In this document: positions 4,840 through 5,209 of the stretch, one piece after another
How positions within the stretch are numbered: the stretch's first letter is position 1
Layout of the letters: each line of letters opens with the position of its first letter
Assembly: GCA_029240955.1 (NCBI GenBank)
Contig: JARDZH010000207.1
Location: 1 to 5,209, forward strand
Length of the DNA: 5,209 nt
Source: Pseudomonas sp.
GTDB taxonomy: Bacteria; Pseudomonadota; Gammaproteobacteria; Pseudomonadales; Pseudomonadaceae
Direction of reading: 5' to 3'
Translations under genes and position numbers: made by a program
The notes under the pieces: model-generated
The model's database searches: none
The model's input: only the letters and a program-made list of their open reading frames with translations
What the model was told of the DNA's origin: nothing

Positions 4840-5209
4840 CTAGCTCGCTTCTGTTTTTGGACGAGCCACTGAACACAGGCGTACGGAGTCAGCGAGGATC
4901 TCGATTGCCTTGGGCCTTGGGAAGCTCGCGCGCCAGGCGATAGCGACGGTACGGAACGGTACCGGTGCAGTCAGCGGACGCACTTCGATCACTCCCGGAG
5001 CATAGTGATGGCTGTCGACCGCCGACAGCGGCAGGATCGAAACACCCAGCCCCGAGGCCACCATATGACGAATGGTCTCCAGCGAGCTGGACTCCACAGT
5101 TGTATGTTTAGCGCCTTCGCCGCCTTTGGTCAGCGTCGGGCAGGCTTCGAGCACCTGATCGCGGAAGCAGTGGCCTTCACCGAGCAGCAGCAGGCTCTTG
5201 TCGTTCAGC
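4840..5209 (-). CDS. oxyR: LysR-family peroxide sensor OxyR, C-terminal part (truncated by window edge)
   Basis: The frame is open from the right edge to TAG at 4842-4840 and gives the last 122 residues of a protein that is about 310 long in Pseudomonas. GHCFRDQVLEAC carries two cysteines nine residues apart, exactly as C199 and C208 of E. coli OxyR, which form the disulfide that switches the regulator on with hydrogen peroxide. Further family features are ESSSLETIRHMVASGLGVSILP and the C-terminal FPRPKAIE...LADSVRLC segment. The protein binds DNA as a tetramer and activates catalase and alkyl hydroperoxide reductase genes; the DNA-binding N-terminus is outside the window. recG follows 11 bases downstream. 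Confidence 0.96.
   Translation of the reverse strand, partial: LNDKSLLLLGEGHCFRDQVLEACPTLTKGGEGAKHTTVESSSLETIRHMVASGLGVSILPLSAVDSHHYAPGVIEVRPLTAPVPFRTVAIAWRASFPRPKAIEILADSVRLCSVARPKTEAS

Overview
The window reads as ordinary chromosome of a gamma-proteobacterium in the genus Pseudomonas, most likely near the P. syringae / P. fluorescens groups. Three things point there: an oxyR-recG pair followed by a YbaK-like/HDOD fusion gene, REP-type palindromes of the GTGGGAGGGAGCGAAGCTCGCGAC kind, and moderately GC-rich, GC3-biased coding sequence. Genus assignment rests on recognition of gene order and repeats, not on a database search.

Layout from left to right. Positions 1-365 (minus) hold the first 121 residues of a CitMHS-type citrate/metal transporter that runs off the left edge. 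Positions 366-663 are a divergent control region. It carries an A-rich Hfq/Crc-type motif, a possible 25-codon leader ORF on the minus strand, two inverted repeats and one direct repeat. Positions 664-1065 (plus) encode a 133-residue Gfa-family zinc protein. Positions 1066-1269 are a convergent gap filled with three REP-like units in +/-/+ order, each separated by 40 bases. Positions 1270-2667 (minus) encode a 465-residue protein with a YbaK-like aminoacyl-tRNA deacylase domain joined to an HDOD domain. A short gap of 85 bases (2668-2752), with a possible promoter, separates it from recG at 2753-4828 (minus, 691 residues, complete). Eleven bases upstream of recG ends oxyR (minus, from beyond the right edge to 4840), of which the C-terminal 122 residues are present, including both redox-sensing cysteines.

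The right-hand block is transcribed leftwards as oxyR-recG, probably with some read-through into the YbaK-HDOD gene, for which no intervening terminator is visible. It joins peroxide sensing with repair of stalled replication forks. The YbaK-HDOD protein could add a tRNA-quality or signalling function, but that is inference. The left part (citrate-type uptake and Gfa-like protein) is a separate, divergently arranged metabolic pair with no evident functional tie to the right-hand block. I see no mobile element other than the REP units, no CRISPR, no tRNA or rRNA, and no clear undescribed multi-gene system. The most interesting items are the YbaK-HDOD fusion, the citrate-transporter leader and the REP array.
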